Below are positions 1 to 8,446 of a stretch of 64,000 nt of DNA, one piece after another. The stretch comes from Rhizobium grahamii CCGE 502 (GTDB taxonomy: Bacteria > Pseudomonadota > Alphaproteobacteria > Rhizobiales > Rhizobiaceae): contig NZ_AEYE02000015.1 of assembly GCF_000298315.2 (NCBI RefSeq), forward strand, positions 310,001 through 374,000, read 5' to 3'. Position 1 is the first letter of the stretch. Every line of letters begins with the position of its first letter. The notes beneath the pieces were generated by a model. It was not told the DNA's origin. It saw only the letters and a program-made list of their open reading frames with translations, and did no database searches. The translations under genes were made by a program, and so were the position numbers.

Positions 1-28
1 AGCAACACCCCAACCGCGCCCATCAGGA

Positions 29-517
29 TTGCCACAGGGCGTTGTCCTGCTCGCAAGCTTTCTGTTTGTCGTCTGGCTGGTTGTCAATTCATCGGTCGAA
101 GCCCCGATCGTGGCCATCGGCGCGGTGGTATCTTTCGTCTTGGCATGGATCTTCGCGCGTCGCAGCGATGTCTGGAAGATCACGGTAACGCCAGCCAGGG
201 CCGTGCATTTCATTGCCTATACCGGCGTTTTCCTCGTCGAGTTGGTAAAGGCAAACCTGAACATGCTGCGCTACGTCTACGCGCCGCGCATTGTTATTCG
301 TCCGGGGATCGTCAAGGTCAGGATGCCACTCACATCGCCGATCGGTCGGCTGGTCCTTGCCAATTCAATCGCGCTTACGCCCGGCTCGCTTGTCATGGAT
401 CTTAGAGGCGATGCCCTTTTCATTCATTGGCTTGACGTAAAGACCACCGACCCGGAGGAGGCAACCCGGATGATCATCGGTCCTTTTGAGAAGCACTTGG
501 GAGCGGTATTTGGCTGA
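29..517 (+). CDS. mnhE: Na+/H+ antiporter subunit E (MnhE/MrpE family)
   Basis: Membrane subunit of a multi-subunit Mrp/Mnh cation/proton antiporter. The 162-residue product opens with two hydrophobic segments (about 4-24 and 28-43), has a third near 58-78, and ends with the hydrophilic domain usual for subunit E (VKVRMPLTS, ALTPGSLVMD). The only start in the window is TTG at 29 with no well-spaced ribosome site, and the frame stays open to base 2, so the true start may lie just outside the window. It is the first visible gene of an operon E-F-MbhD-G-B-C-D. Its stop overlaps the start of subunit F. Family assignment is by recognition of the sequence pattern. Confidence 0.9.
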   Translation: MPQGVVLLASFLFVVWLVVNSSVEAPIVAIGAVVSFVLAWIFARRSDVWKITVTPARAVHFIAYTGVFLVELVKANLNMLRYVYAPRIVIRPGIVKVRMPLTSPIGRLVLANSIALTPGSLVMDLRGDALFIHWLDVKTTDPEEATRMIIGPFEKHLGAVFG

Positions 518-770
518 AATCATCCTGCAGATTGCCGTTGTCCTGATCTTCTTCAGCATCGTCTTTGGTGTGCTGCGGCTGGTCATCGGTCGTACGACAA
601 TCGATCGTGTGGTGGCGATCGACATGCTGACCGTCGTTACAATCTCGTTGATAGCGCTCTACGCTCACATTTCAGGGCGCTTTGTCTATATCGACGTTGC
701 ACTCGTCTACGGACTACTCAGCTTTCTGGCGGTTCTTGCCATTGCCCGCTTCCTGGAAAAAGGGCCATAG
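510..770 (+). CDS. mnhF: Antiporter subunit F (MnhF/MrpF family)
   Basis: Small membrane subunit of the Mrp/Mnh antiporter: 86 residues forming three hydrophobic helices, with the family pattern RLVIGRTTIDRVVAIDML after helix 1. I chose TTG at 510 because GGGAG lies at 499-503 with 6 bases of spacing; a TTG at 486 would add eight residues that do not resemble the family. It overlaps the end of subunit E by 8 bases, which suggests translational coupling, and is followed 6 bases later by the MbhD-like gene. Confidence 0.85.
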   Translation: MAEIILQIAVVLIFFSIVFGVLRLVIGRTTIDRVVAIDMLTVVTISLIALYAHISGRFVYIDVALVYGLLSFLAVLAIARFLEKGP

Positions 771-775
771 CCGCC

Positions 776-1027
776 ATGCTCGAGATGCTCATTCTGTTGG
801 TGTGCGGGAGCATTCTGGTGAGCGGAGTGCTGGCCGTCTTGCTGAGCAATCTCATGGCGGCGATGGTCAGCGCGGGTCTTGCAAGCCTGTTTGCGGCCGC
901 ATCCTATGTGCTCTTGGCCGCACCCGATGTCGCCATGGCGGAGGCCGCGATCGGCTCGGGCTTGGCAACGCTGATCTTCCTTTACGCGATCCGCAAGACC
1001 AAAGGCGGAGGCCCCACCGATGAATGA
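776..1027 (+). CDS. MbhD-like (DUF4040) antiporter subunit
   Basis: An 83-residue protein with three hydrophobic segments and the pattern APDVAMAEAAIGSGL, which is typical of the DUF4040/MbhD module. In canonical seven-subunit Mrp complexes this module is part of the large A subunit; in hydrogenase-linked and some bacterial Mrp operons it is a free-standing gene, as here. It lies between F and G and overlaps G by 8 bases. No large MnhA gene is visible, so this gene probably supplies the piece that A would otherwise carry. Confidence 0.8.
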   Translation: MLEMLILLVCGSILVSGVLAVLLSNLMAAMVSAGLASLFAAASYVLLAAPDVAMAEAAIGSGLATLIFLYAIRKTKGGGPTDE

Positions 1028-1364
1028 GCTCATCGGCAGCCTGACCATCCTCATTGGGGCGTTCTTTCTCTTTTCCGCGGGTATCGGACTGCTGCGCATG
1101 CCCGATGTCTTCACCCGCATTCAAGCGGGCACCAAGGCCTCGACCCTAGGCAATATTCTCGTTCTTGCCGGACTTGGCATCTATCATCCGGACTGGTCAT
1201 TGAAGCTTTTGATCATCGCCTTCTTCGTACTGATGACCAATCCGCTGTCGTCGCATGCGCTGTCGCGAGCCGCGCATGCAATCCGTACGCCGATGGCGGC
1301 GGCGACCATTGTCGATGCCCTAGGCGACGAGAACGACCGCGCTGGCAAGGAGGGCTCGGCATGA
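1020..1364 (+). CDS. mnhG: Antiporter subunit G (MnhG/PhaG family)
   Basis: A 114-residue membrane protein with three helices and the conserved GLLRMPDVFTRIQAGTKAST block of the MnhG/PhaG family, followed by a short hydrophilic tail. It overlaps the preceding MbhD-like gene by 8 bases and the following B-subunit gene by 4 bases (ATGA), so translation of the operon is probably coupled here. Confidence 0.9.
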   Translation: MNELIGSLTILIGAFFLFSAGIGLLRMPDVFTRIQAGTKASTLGNILVLAGLGIYHPDWSLKLLIIAFFVLMTNPLSSHALSRAAHAIRTPMAAATIVDALGDENDRAGKEGSA

Positions 1365-2059
1365 GACGCGTGTTCAGCCTGCTCTGCGTACTATCATTCG
1401 CCGTCATCTTTGCTTCGCTCGTCAGCGACTATGACGAGCACCAGACGCTTTCGGCGCTGGCAGTGCACTATCTGACTGAGGTGCCCGCCGATCTTGGTGC
1501 GCCAAACGTTGTGACCGGAATTCTGATTACCTTTCGTGGATTTGATACGCTCGGCGAAGTCGCAGTACTATTCATGGTCGCGGCAAGTGTCGGCCTGCTT
1601 CTTGCAGGCGAAGCGGGGGAGAAGGCAGGTTTCGGCAACCGCGGATCCGATGGTACCGACCGTCCGAGCGAACTGGTGCGCAACGGTGCAGAGGTGGTCC
1701 TTCCGCTAATCTTCCTGTTCGGCGCCTATGTTGTCATGAATGGCCACCTATCGGCCGGCGGTGGTTTTCAGGGGGGCGCAGTCATCGCCTCCGGTGTCAT
1801 GCTCCTACTGCTCGCCTATCCCTCCGGATCGATCAATCACGGCTTTCTCAGCACAACGGAATCGCTTGCAGGTGTGTTCTACGTCCTGATCGGCATCGTC
1901 GGTATTGCCTTCGGCAGCGGGTTTCTTGACAGCCATATTCTACCGCGCGGCAATTTTGGGACGCTGTTCAGCGCCGGGGCGATCCCGCTGATTTCGGCTC
2001 TACTGGGCATCAAGGTTGGCGCGGAACTGAGTGTCATTATCGACCGGTTTCGCAGCTAG
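1361..2059 (+). CDS. mnhB: Antiporter subunit B with MbhE-like N-terminus (MnhB family)
   Basis: A 232-residue membrane subunit of the antiporter. The C-terminal half (about 105-225) is the MnhB domain, including GAYVVMNGHLSAGGGFQGGA, a hallmark of the family. The N-terminal third (about 1-90, with GILITFRGFDTLGEVAVLF) resembles the MbhE-type segment that ends the A subunit in canonical complexes. The gene therefore looks like an MbhE-MnhB fusion, which fits with the free MbhD gene upstream and the lack of MnhA. It starts at an ATGA overlap with G. Confidence 0.85.
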   Translation: MRRVFSLLCVLSFAVIFASLVSDYDEHQTLSALAVHYLTEVPADLGAPNVVTGILITFRGFDTLGEVAVLFMVAASVGLLLAGEAGEKAGFGNRGSDGTDRPSELVRNGAEVVLPLIFLFGAYVVMNGHLSAGGGFQGGAVIASGVMLLLLAYPSGSINHGFLSTTESLAGVFYVLIGIVGIAFGSGFLDSHILPRGNFGTLFSAGAIPLISALLGIKVGAELSVIIDRFRS

Positions 2060-2075
2060 ACGAGGTGGGAAGCGC

Positions 2076-2444
2076 ATGGGGCTGCCGATATCACACATAC
2101 TTCTGGCCACCGGATTTCTTCTCATCCTTATTGGTTTCTGGGGGATGCTGAGGCATCGCAACATCCTTCGCATCATCATTGGTTTTTCGCTGATCGACAC
2201 AGGCATGCACATCGTCCTCGTGGCGACCGGCTATGTCACCGGCGGAACGGCACCGATTATTGACCAGGCGCTCAGCGCTTCAGATGCGGCCAAGCACGCC
2301 GTCGATCCGATTCCGGCCGCGCTCGTCGTTACGGCCATTGTCATCGGCTTCTCGGTGACCGCAATCATGCTGTCCTTCGCGATCCGACTCCACGCCGTCA
2401 GGAAAACACTCTCGATTGACGCGCTGACGGAGTCCAAATGGTAG
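2076..2444 (+). CDS. mnhC: Antiporter subunit C (MnhC/NuoK-like)
   Basis: A 122-residue protein with three hydrophobic helices, homologous to NuoK of complex I; the pattern AALVVTAIVIGFSVTA is typical of MnhC. The frame is open from a GTG at 2031, but ATG 2076 is preferred: it has GAGGTGGGAAG upstream and begins directly before the first helix. It overlaps the following giant subunit gene by 7 bases. Confidence 0.88.
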   Translation: MGLPISHILLATGFLLILIGFWGMLRHRNILRIIIGFSLIDTGMHIVLVATGYVTGGTAPIIDQALSASDAAKHAVDPIPAALVVTAIVIGFSVTAIMLSFAIRLHAVRKTLSIDALTESKW

Positions 2445-5400
2445 ACAGCCTTCTGCAGCCGCTGAATATTTTCCTGCTTGGCATTGGCGGAGGATTTCTC
2501 ATCCCCCTGCTCTACCGTATCGCCAAGCCATTGCCGGCGGTTGGTTTCGTCTTGGCGCTTCTGGGAATGACCGTCATTTCATGCGTTTGCCTTTGGCGCA
2601 TCCATAATGGCGAGCCGACCTTCGAGATCCTGACGGCTGGCAGTGTGCCACCGTTCTCGATCAACTTGCGATTTGGTCCGTGGGAAGGTTTCTTCTCTGT
2701 TTGCGTCAATGTCGTCGCGCTTCTTGGCGCCTGGCATCTCTGGGAGCGGCTGCGCCTAAACTATTCGGCACTTCTGCTCTACCTGATCCTGATCATGGGC
2801 ATCAACGGGATGGTAATGACCCGCGACCTCTTCAACCAGTTCGTGTTCCTGGAGATCATGTCGATCGGAACCTACGGGCTTCTTGGATTGGAGCGGACCC
2901 CGGCAGCGCTTGCCGCCAGCTTCAAGTACATCATGGCGACCGTTCTCGCCTCCTCGTTCTTCCTTTTGGGCGCCGGGCTCCTCTACCATGTGACCGGCAC
3001 ACTCAATATCGACGAGATGGTCACCAACCGGGCGGCGATAACAGGGCCGATCGGGGCGACTGCGCTGCTGTTCGTGCTTGCCTGTCTCGTACTCGAGCTG
3101 AAGCCGTTCCCTGCCAACGGTTGGGGGCTCGACGTCTACGAGACGGCCCATAGCGGCATCGCGGCACTTTCCTCCGTCGCAGTGTCGGCCGGCGTGTTCT
3201 TTGCTCTTTTCAAGCTGCTGCCGCTCTTTGAAGATCAGCTGGGCATTCTCGCAGTGTCGGGCGGCGTTACCTTCCTGTTCTCCAATCTTGTTGGCCTGAG
3301 GCAGACAAGCGTGCAGCGAATGCTCGGCTACTCCTCGATCGCACAGATGGGGCTGCTGGTGCTGGCGCTTGCGCTGCTCCACCAGCTCGAAGCCAAGCAG
3401 TCGCTGCCGCTGGTTGTCGGGGGTCTCTTCGTCAATCATCTGCTTGCCAAGGCCGGCCTGTTCTGGCTCGCCGGCATCGTCGAGCGCACCGAGGTCGACG
3501 GGTGGTCCGACATTGCCGGAAATCGTCTTTTGCTCTCGATCCTTGCAGTGTTCTTGGTCGCTATTTCCGGGCTACCTCCCTTCCCGGGGTTCTGGGCGAA
3601 ATGGGAACTCGTGATGCAGGCTGCAGCTGGGGAGCGATCCATCTGGATAGCGGTCATCCTGGTCGGATCGCTGCTTGAGGCAGCCTATATGTTCCGCTGG
3701 TTCAAACAGGCGACCCGACCGCCGTCGAGCGCGACAGATAGCAACTCTCCGGCAGGTCTTGCCGCCTCGCTCAGCCCTGCTCCGTCCAGATTGATTCCGG
3801 TCGTGACCAGCGCCGTTATGCTGTTTTTGAGCGGTTATGTGGCGGCAGCTTTCGCGGGCGCGGTGTCGCTATGGCTTGTCGCGCCTCTTTGTATCGGTGG
3901 CGTTCTTTGCCTCGTTGATGGCCTTCCCGGTAGGATCAAGTGCGTACTAATGCTGGCGGCGGTGCTGGTTGTCGGACTGTGGATCACTGCCGACCTCGAA
4001 GGTTTGCCCCGATTGTTTGCCGCACTTCTTCTTGCCGGCGGCCTGGTCATCGCTTTTGCCAGCCTCTATCGCACCGATTCTCGCAGGGGCTTCTATCCAA
4101 TGATGGCGATCCTGCTTTTGTCGATCACCGGTCTTTTGCGCGCGGCCACCAGCCTGGAGTTTTTCTTCCACTGGGAAATCATCACTCTCTCTTCCTATTT
4201 CCTGATCGCGCAACGCCCCGGTGCTCACTCCTACGTTCTGCAATTCCTTCTTTTTTCCTTGGTCTCTGCCTTTTGCCTGCTCGCAGGCTTCGGCGTTGCC
4301 ACCCATGCCAATGGCGGCACCGCGCTATCGGCGTTCGCCACGGCCGGCCCGGATGCGGCGCGTGCCTTCATGTTCCTCGCGATCGGCTTTCTGATCAAGG
4401 CCGGCGCTGTTGGCGTCCATGTCTGGCTACCGGGCGCCTATGCCGAGGCTGACGACGACCTGTCCGCAATGCTTTCCGCCGTGATCAGCAAGGTTGCGGT
4501 CTTCGGGCTGTTCATGGTGACATACCTTGCCATTCGCTCTGACGTCGGACTCGAAATGGCGCACGTGATGGGTTGGATCGGACTACTGACGACCATCGCT
4601 GGTGCCGTTATGGCGTTCCAGCAAACCGATCTGAAACGAATGCTCGGCTATTCCAGCATGAGTCAGATCGGCTACATCATCACTGCGATAGCGTTGATGA
4701 GCCATCTCGGTTGGGTCACGGCCTTCTATCTCGTTGCCAATCACCTGATGGTCAAGGGCGTCCTCTTTCTTGCGGCCGCCGCGGTCATCCTGCGTGCCGG
4801 TACCCGGTTATTCGATGAGATCGGCGGCCTTGCCAGAGAAATGCCTGTCACTTTTGCTTGCGTGATTGTTGCCCTTGTCTCTATGTCCGGCCTGCCGCCA
4901 CTTGCTGGCTTCGGCGGCAAGTGGCTGCTGTTGAGCGCAATGATGGACCGGGGCTGGTACGGTCTCGCGATCGTTGCCGTCCTCGCGACCTTCATCGGTT
5001 TCTTATACATGTTCAGATTTGGCTATTCGATCTTCCTTGGTCAGCGAAGGTCCGCAGCTGAGGCTGTGGCGGAGGCGCCCTTGCCGCTTTTGGTCGCGCA
5101 ATTCGTTCTGATCCTCGCAATTGTCTTGCTGTCGTTCTTCCCGAAGCTGGTAATGGATCCCGTGTCTGCCGCGATCGATCCTTATTTCGCCTCAACTCTG
5201 GTCTGGCAGGGGATGTCGCTTGAGACCATCTATGGCTACTGGAATCCTGTCCCCGTCATGGCAGTCACTGTCGCGATCACAGCGGTTCTTTTCGGGGGCT
5301 TCCTATTGGTCTATCGAACCGGGCGCGGGCGCTCCATTCCCGTCAGCCCAGCGCATTTTTACGCCTTCTATCGATCGGCGTTTGCACCACTCGTTACCCC

Positions 5401-5563
5401 AATTGCAAACTTTATCTGGGATGGAATCTGCGATCTGACGATCGGCGCGGCGGGAATAGTGCGAAGGATCTACACGGGAAACGGCCAGACATACGCACTT
5501 TATGTGCTCTATTATGCAATCGCGATCTATCTGCTGGGGACGTTCAGGCTTCTTCCAGCTTGA
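2438..5563 (+). CDS. Double D-type proton-translocating subunit (two NuoN/MrpD domains in one protein)
   Basis: A 1041-residue, very hydrophobic protein with two tandem antiporter-like (Proton_antipo_M) domains, about twice the length of MnhD. Domain 1 spans about residues 100-400 and contains FLEIMS (Glu139), LKPFPANGW (Lys near 222) and QRMLGYSSIAQMG. Domain 2 spans about 560-870 and repeats the pattern: FFFHWEIITLSSYF, LIKAGAVGVHVWLPGAYAEA and LKRMLGYSSMSQIGYI. Glu/Lys pairs of this sort carry protons in complex I and Mrp subunits. Some Mrp operons carry two adjacent mrpD genes; here they appear fused. It is the last gene of the operon and ends at a convergent hairpin. Confidence 0.88.
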   Translation: MVDSLLQPLNIFLLGIGGGFLIPLLYRIAKPLPAVGFVLALLGMTVISCVCLWRIHNGEPTFEILTAGSVPPFSINLRFGPWEGFFSVCVNVVALLGAWHLWERLRLNYSALLLYLILIMGINGMVMTRDLFNQFVFLEIMSIGTYGLLGLERTPAALAASFKYIMATVLASSFFLLGAGLLYHVTGTLNIDEMVTNRAAITGPIGATALLFVLACLVLELKPFPANGWGLDVYETAHSGIAALSSVAVSAGVFFALFKLLPLFEDQLGILAVSGGVTFLFSNLVGLRQTSVQRMLGYSSIAQMGLLVLALALLHQLEAKQSLPLVVGGLFVNHLLAKAGLFWLAGIVERTEVDGWSDIAGNRLLLSILAVFLVAISGLPPFPGFWAKWELVMQAAAGERSIWIAVILVGSLLEAAYMFRWFKQATRPPSSATDSNSPAGLAASLSPAPSRLIPVVTSAVMLFLSGYVAAAFAGAVSLWLVAPLCIGGVLCLVDGLPGRIKCVLMLAAVLVVGLWITADLEGLPRLFAALLLAGGLVIAFASLYRTDSRRGFYPMMAILLLSITGLLRAATSLEFFFHWEIITLSSYFLIAQRPGAHSYVLQFLLFSLVSAFCLLAGFGVATHANGGTALSAFATAGPDAARAFMFLAIGFLIKAGAVGVHVWLPGAYAEADDDLSAMLSAVISKVAVFGLFMVTYLAIRSDVGLEMAHVMGWIGLLTTIAGAVMAFQQTDLKRMLGYSSMSQIGYIITAIALMSHLGWVTAFYLVANHLMVKGVLFLAAAAVILRAGTRLFDEIGGLAREMPVTFACVIVALVSMSGLPPLAGFGGKWLLLSAMMDRGWYGLAIVAVLATFIGFLYMFRFGYSIFLGQRRSAAEAVAEAPLPLLVAQFVLILAIVLLSFFPKLVMDPVSAAIDPYFASTLVWQGMSLETIYGYWNPVPVMAVTVAITAVLFGGFLLVYRTGRGRSIPVSPAHFYAFYRSAFAPLVTPIANFIWDGICDLTIGAAGIVRRIYTGNGQTYALYVLYYAIAIYLLGTFRLLPA

Positions 5564-5574
5564 TGTCCAGCAGC

Positions 5575-5593
5575 GGGCCAACAATCTTGGCCC
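5575..5593. terminator. Hairpin between convergent genes
   Basis: A perfect 7-bp inverted repeat (GGGCCAA / TTGGCCC, loop 5) lies in the 39 bases between the convergent antiporter and hydrolase genes. There is no long T-run, so intrinsic terminator function is inferred from position and symmetry only. Confidence 0.5.
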
Positions 5594-5602
5594 CCATCAT
5601 CG

Positions 5603-6754
5603 CTATTGGCCGGCCGCCGCCTGTGCGATCCCACCCAGAATGCGGCTCGGAAGGAAAACTATCAGTGACGCAGCGCCCTCAATCACCGATGCGCCGTCGG
5701 CGAGCGTTGTCTGGCGGGCCGGCGCTTGGTCTTCTCTGAGAAGACTGCGCATTAAGGCATCGTTGTTAACCACGTCCATCAGCGTCGGCGAACTGGCAAA
5801 GACACTATGCCTCCCACCATCGATGTCCGAGACATCGATAACCGCAATGTCTCTCTTTTGAAGGGCGGCAACCTCGGAGCCGCTCCCGACGCGCGGGTGA
5901 CCGCCCGCCAATCGTCGGGAAAATCCGAGAGCGCGGTCGCGCTGTGAGACGATGATTGCAAATGGTCGCGGGGTGTCACCAATGTCGTCAATCTGGCTCA
6001 GGAAGACGTCGACATCGATATCAGGTGCGGCGAGAACGACGCCACCCAGCCGCTTCAACGTGCTGGTACGTCCCCTGAGGGCCAGATCGCGCAACGCTTC
6101 CGTGACGACATAGGCGCCCATGGAATGACCAACCAGGATGATTCTCGTTGCATTGGTCTCTGCGGCGATCTCGATCGTCTCGGCAAGTCCCCGCCGGCCA
6201 ACGAGGGCACTGTCACGATCGAAGACGTAAAGCGGGATCGACGCTCCTGACGGCCAGGCGTAATGCAGCGAGACCGACTTGATATTGTAGTCGTAGCTGA
6301 TCTGGGCGTTGCGGAAGACGCTGTCGGCGAAGTTGTTGTTGTATCCATGAACGAAGATGAAAATCTCGCGATTTTCAGGTGCCCGCTGCGCCAGCGCGAC
6401 ATTTAGCTGCCTGATGAAGTCCTGTCGCTCGGCAATCGGCTGGTAGGTCCGTGCTGAAAAATGCCTGCTTGGATCAGGGGTCCGCCCGCTTTTCTCGACG
6501 CGACCGGCAACGTGGTTTTGTGGTATCCCAATGTCGAGTTTCGCAAAATTCAACGTCTTCGATCGCTCGGCCGAATACGGCAGCGAAAGATTGTCGGATC
6601 GGGCGCGTGTAGTCGCGACGTAGATCGGAACGATTGCCCGCGGTTCTGCTCCTGACGATGATGTCGTGGGAAGGCCAAGCACGGCGCGTGGTCCGCCACA
6701 GCCGGCCAGAGCCAACAGGATAATTACAATGACGGACAATCGAAGTGAGGACAC
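5603..6754 (-). CDS. Lipoprotein alpha/beta hydrolase (DUF900 family)
   Basis: A 383-residue predicted lipoprotein. The signal peptide ends in a lipobox (LALAGC, Cys19), so the enzyme is probably membrane-anchored on the periplasmic side. The hydrolase core shows FVHGYNNNF (about 135-143), a nucleophile elbow GHSMGA with Ser211, a likely acid in SQRDRAL (Asp273) and a likely catalytic His316 in GGRHS. The substrate cannot be predicted: DUF900 members include putative esterases and lipases. It is convergent with the antiporter operon and has its own upstream region, so it is probably transcribed alone. Confidence 0.8.
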   Translation of the reverse strand: MSSLRLSVIVIILLALAGCGGPRAVLGLPTTSSSGAEPRAIVPIYVATTRARSDNLSLPYSAERSKTLNFAKLDIGIPQNHVAGRVEKSGRTPDPSRHFSARTYQPIAERQDFIRQLNVALAQRAPENREIFIFVHGYNNNFADSVFRNAQISYDYNIKSVSLHYAWPSGASIPLYVFDRDSALVGRRGLAETIEIAAETNATRIILVGHSMGAYVVTEALRDLALRGRTSTLKRLGGVVLAAPDIDVDVFLSQIDDIGDTPRPFAIIVSQRDRALGFSRRLAGGHPRVGSGSEVAALQKRDIAVIDVSDIDGGRHSVFASSPTLMDVVNNDALMRSLLREDQAPARQTTLADGASVIEGAASLIVFLPSRILGGIAQAAAGQ

Positions 6755-7339
6755 GGGCTCGACCTAATTCGCTGGCAAGCTGTTAAAATCGTTCAACAAC
6801 AAAGACAATCGGTTGGATCGCTCACCCTGGCCACACGCATGAGGCGAAGCACTTCCTTGTTCTAAGCTATCCGCGGCGGGTGCGGTAGCACGAATTCCAG
6901 CTGTTGCTCGCAGCGTCCAGATTTTCGTGTCGTCCAGGCGACAGAATGATGCCGAAAATCTTTGCGCCGATTGGCCCCCCTCTGCCACAGACTGCCCAAA
7001 ATCCGGACTGCAGGCATGTTTGCGGGATTCTATGCTGATCACTTCGCTTCTTGAACCGCTCTATAGTTCTTAACCAGCGCGCCTGCGCCTTCGGGTTCCA
7101 AAGACCGCGCAAGCCGAGCCGGAGTTAAAGGAGCACGATCACTTGAGTCCCTACTCAGGACTTCTACCGTTCGCGTTGATTAACGGCACAGATCCAGATG
7201 TGTAATGGGCTCATATTTCCGATGCCACGTGACGCATCAAACCCGCCAGAATGCGTTTATCTTATTGAATCTATCTCATTACAGCTGTCTGCGCATGGAG
7301 AGACGCCATCGCGCCAGTAGGTATCCGGGGGAACCGCCG
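6755..7339. other. Divergent intergenic region, no gene seen
   Basis: 585 bases between the divergent lipoprotein and RND genes. Open frames here have no convincing ribosome site or protein-like composition. It should hold promoters for both genes; I see no strong palindrome and no adjacent TetR-type regulator gene, which is unusual for an RND pump. Confidence 0.5.
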
Positions 7340-8446
7340 ATGAAGATGCATCTGGCTACTTCGAAATCCCGCGCAATGTTTGGCGTGTCGGTCGCCATAC
7401 TGGCGACGATCCTCGTGGCAGGTTGCCGAGACGAGGAGAAGGCTTCTGAGCGTCCTCCAAGACCGGTCAGAACGGTCGCGGTTACATTCAATCCCGAGGA
7501 TACCTATGGGTCGCTCGTCGGGGAGATCCGTCCGCGCACAGAAACCAGCTTCAGCTTCAGGCAGGGAGGTGAGGTGCGCGAGCGTGACGTCGAGGTTGGC
7601 GACCTCGTGGAAATAGACACTGTTCTCGCCCGTCTCGATACCGAAGACGCTCAGGACGCAATGCGAAAGGCCGAAGCAAATCTCTTTGCGGCTCAGGCCC
7701 AATTCCAGAACGCAGAGACCGAGCGTGCGCGTCAACAGCAACTCTACCCCCGCACATCCACCCGTCAGGCTTTCGATGCAGCGACCGCCCAGGCGAGCAT
7801 GGCACAGGCCGGTGTAGACGCCGCACAAGCCGGTCTGCGAATAGCGCAGACCAATCTTGATAACCGCGTCTTGAAGGCAAATGCCGCGGGCGTTGTCACC
7901 GCGATCGGGGGTGAAGTGGGGCAGATCGTCGGCGGTGGGCAAATGGTGGTGCGCGTTGCGCAGCTCGGCCCACGTGACGCCGTTTTCCAGGTTCCCGAAG
8001 CCACAATCCAGACGACCGGAGGCGATGCCCGCGTAGACGTGCAGCTTCTCAGCAACCCCAGCATCAAGGCGACAGGAACGGTTCGAGAGATTTCGCCGAC
8101 GGCTGATCCGATCACCCGCAACTTCACGGTCCGTGTCGGGCTTGATACCGCGCCCGACGAATTTCGCTTCGGAAGCGCCGTGCGCGGTACGATCCGGCTT
8201 GCCGGTGAGCCGGCGGCGCGGCTGCCGATAACAGCTTTGTTCAGCCAAGGTAGCGAAAGTGCCGTCTGGGTTGTCGATGCGGCCAGCAAGACGACAAAGC
8301 TTGTGCCGGTCGAGGTCCATCGCTTTGACACGAAGGATTTCCTTGTGACCAAGGGTCTTTCGAGCGGAGACAACGTGGTGGTTGCCGGAGTGCAGCAACT
8401 GCGTCCGGGCATGCCGGTTCGCTTGCTTGAGGGAAGCGTCGAATGA
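7340..8446 (+). CDS. RND efflux periplasmic adaptor (membrane fusion protein)
   Basis: A 368-residue HlyD/AcrA-type adaptor linking an inner-membrane RND pump to an outer-membrane channel. The start is ATG 7340 (GGGGGAACC upstream), which gives a signal peptide with lipobox LVAGC, so it is a lipoprotein; an in-frame ATG at 7205 would bury this signal. The lipoyl-like half-motifs (SFRQGGEVRERDVEVGDLV and AAGVVTAIGGEVGQIV) flank an alpha-helical hairpin rich in Ala/Gln (about 100-180), followed by beta-barrel and membrane-proximal regions. It overlaps the pump gene by 4 bases. No outer-membrane channel gene is present nearby. Confidence 0.92.
   Translation: MKMHLATSKSRAMFGVSVAILATILVAGCRDEEKASERPPRPVRTVAVTFNPEDTYGSLVGEIRPRTETSFSFRQGGEVRERDVEVGDLVEIDTVLARLDTEDAQDAMRKAEANLFAAQAQFQNAETERARQQQLYPRTSTRQAFDAATAQASMAQAGVDAAQAGLRIAQTNLDNRVLKANAAGVVTAIGGEVGQIVGGGQMVVRVAQLGPRDAVFQVPEATIQTTGGDARVDVQLLSNPSIKATGTVREISPTADPITRNFTVRVGLDTAPDEFRFGSAVRGTIRLAGEPAARLPITALFSQGSESAVWVVDAASKTTKLVPVEVHRFDTKDFLVTKGLSSGDNVVVAGVQQLRPGMPVRLLEGSVE

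Noticed and set aside
7271-8398. 375-residue minus-strand frame opposite the RND adaptor
   Set aside because: It is a mirror frame of a clear adaptor gene, without motifs.
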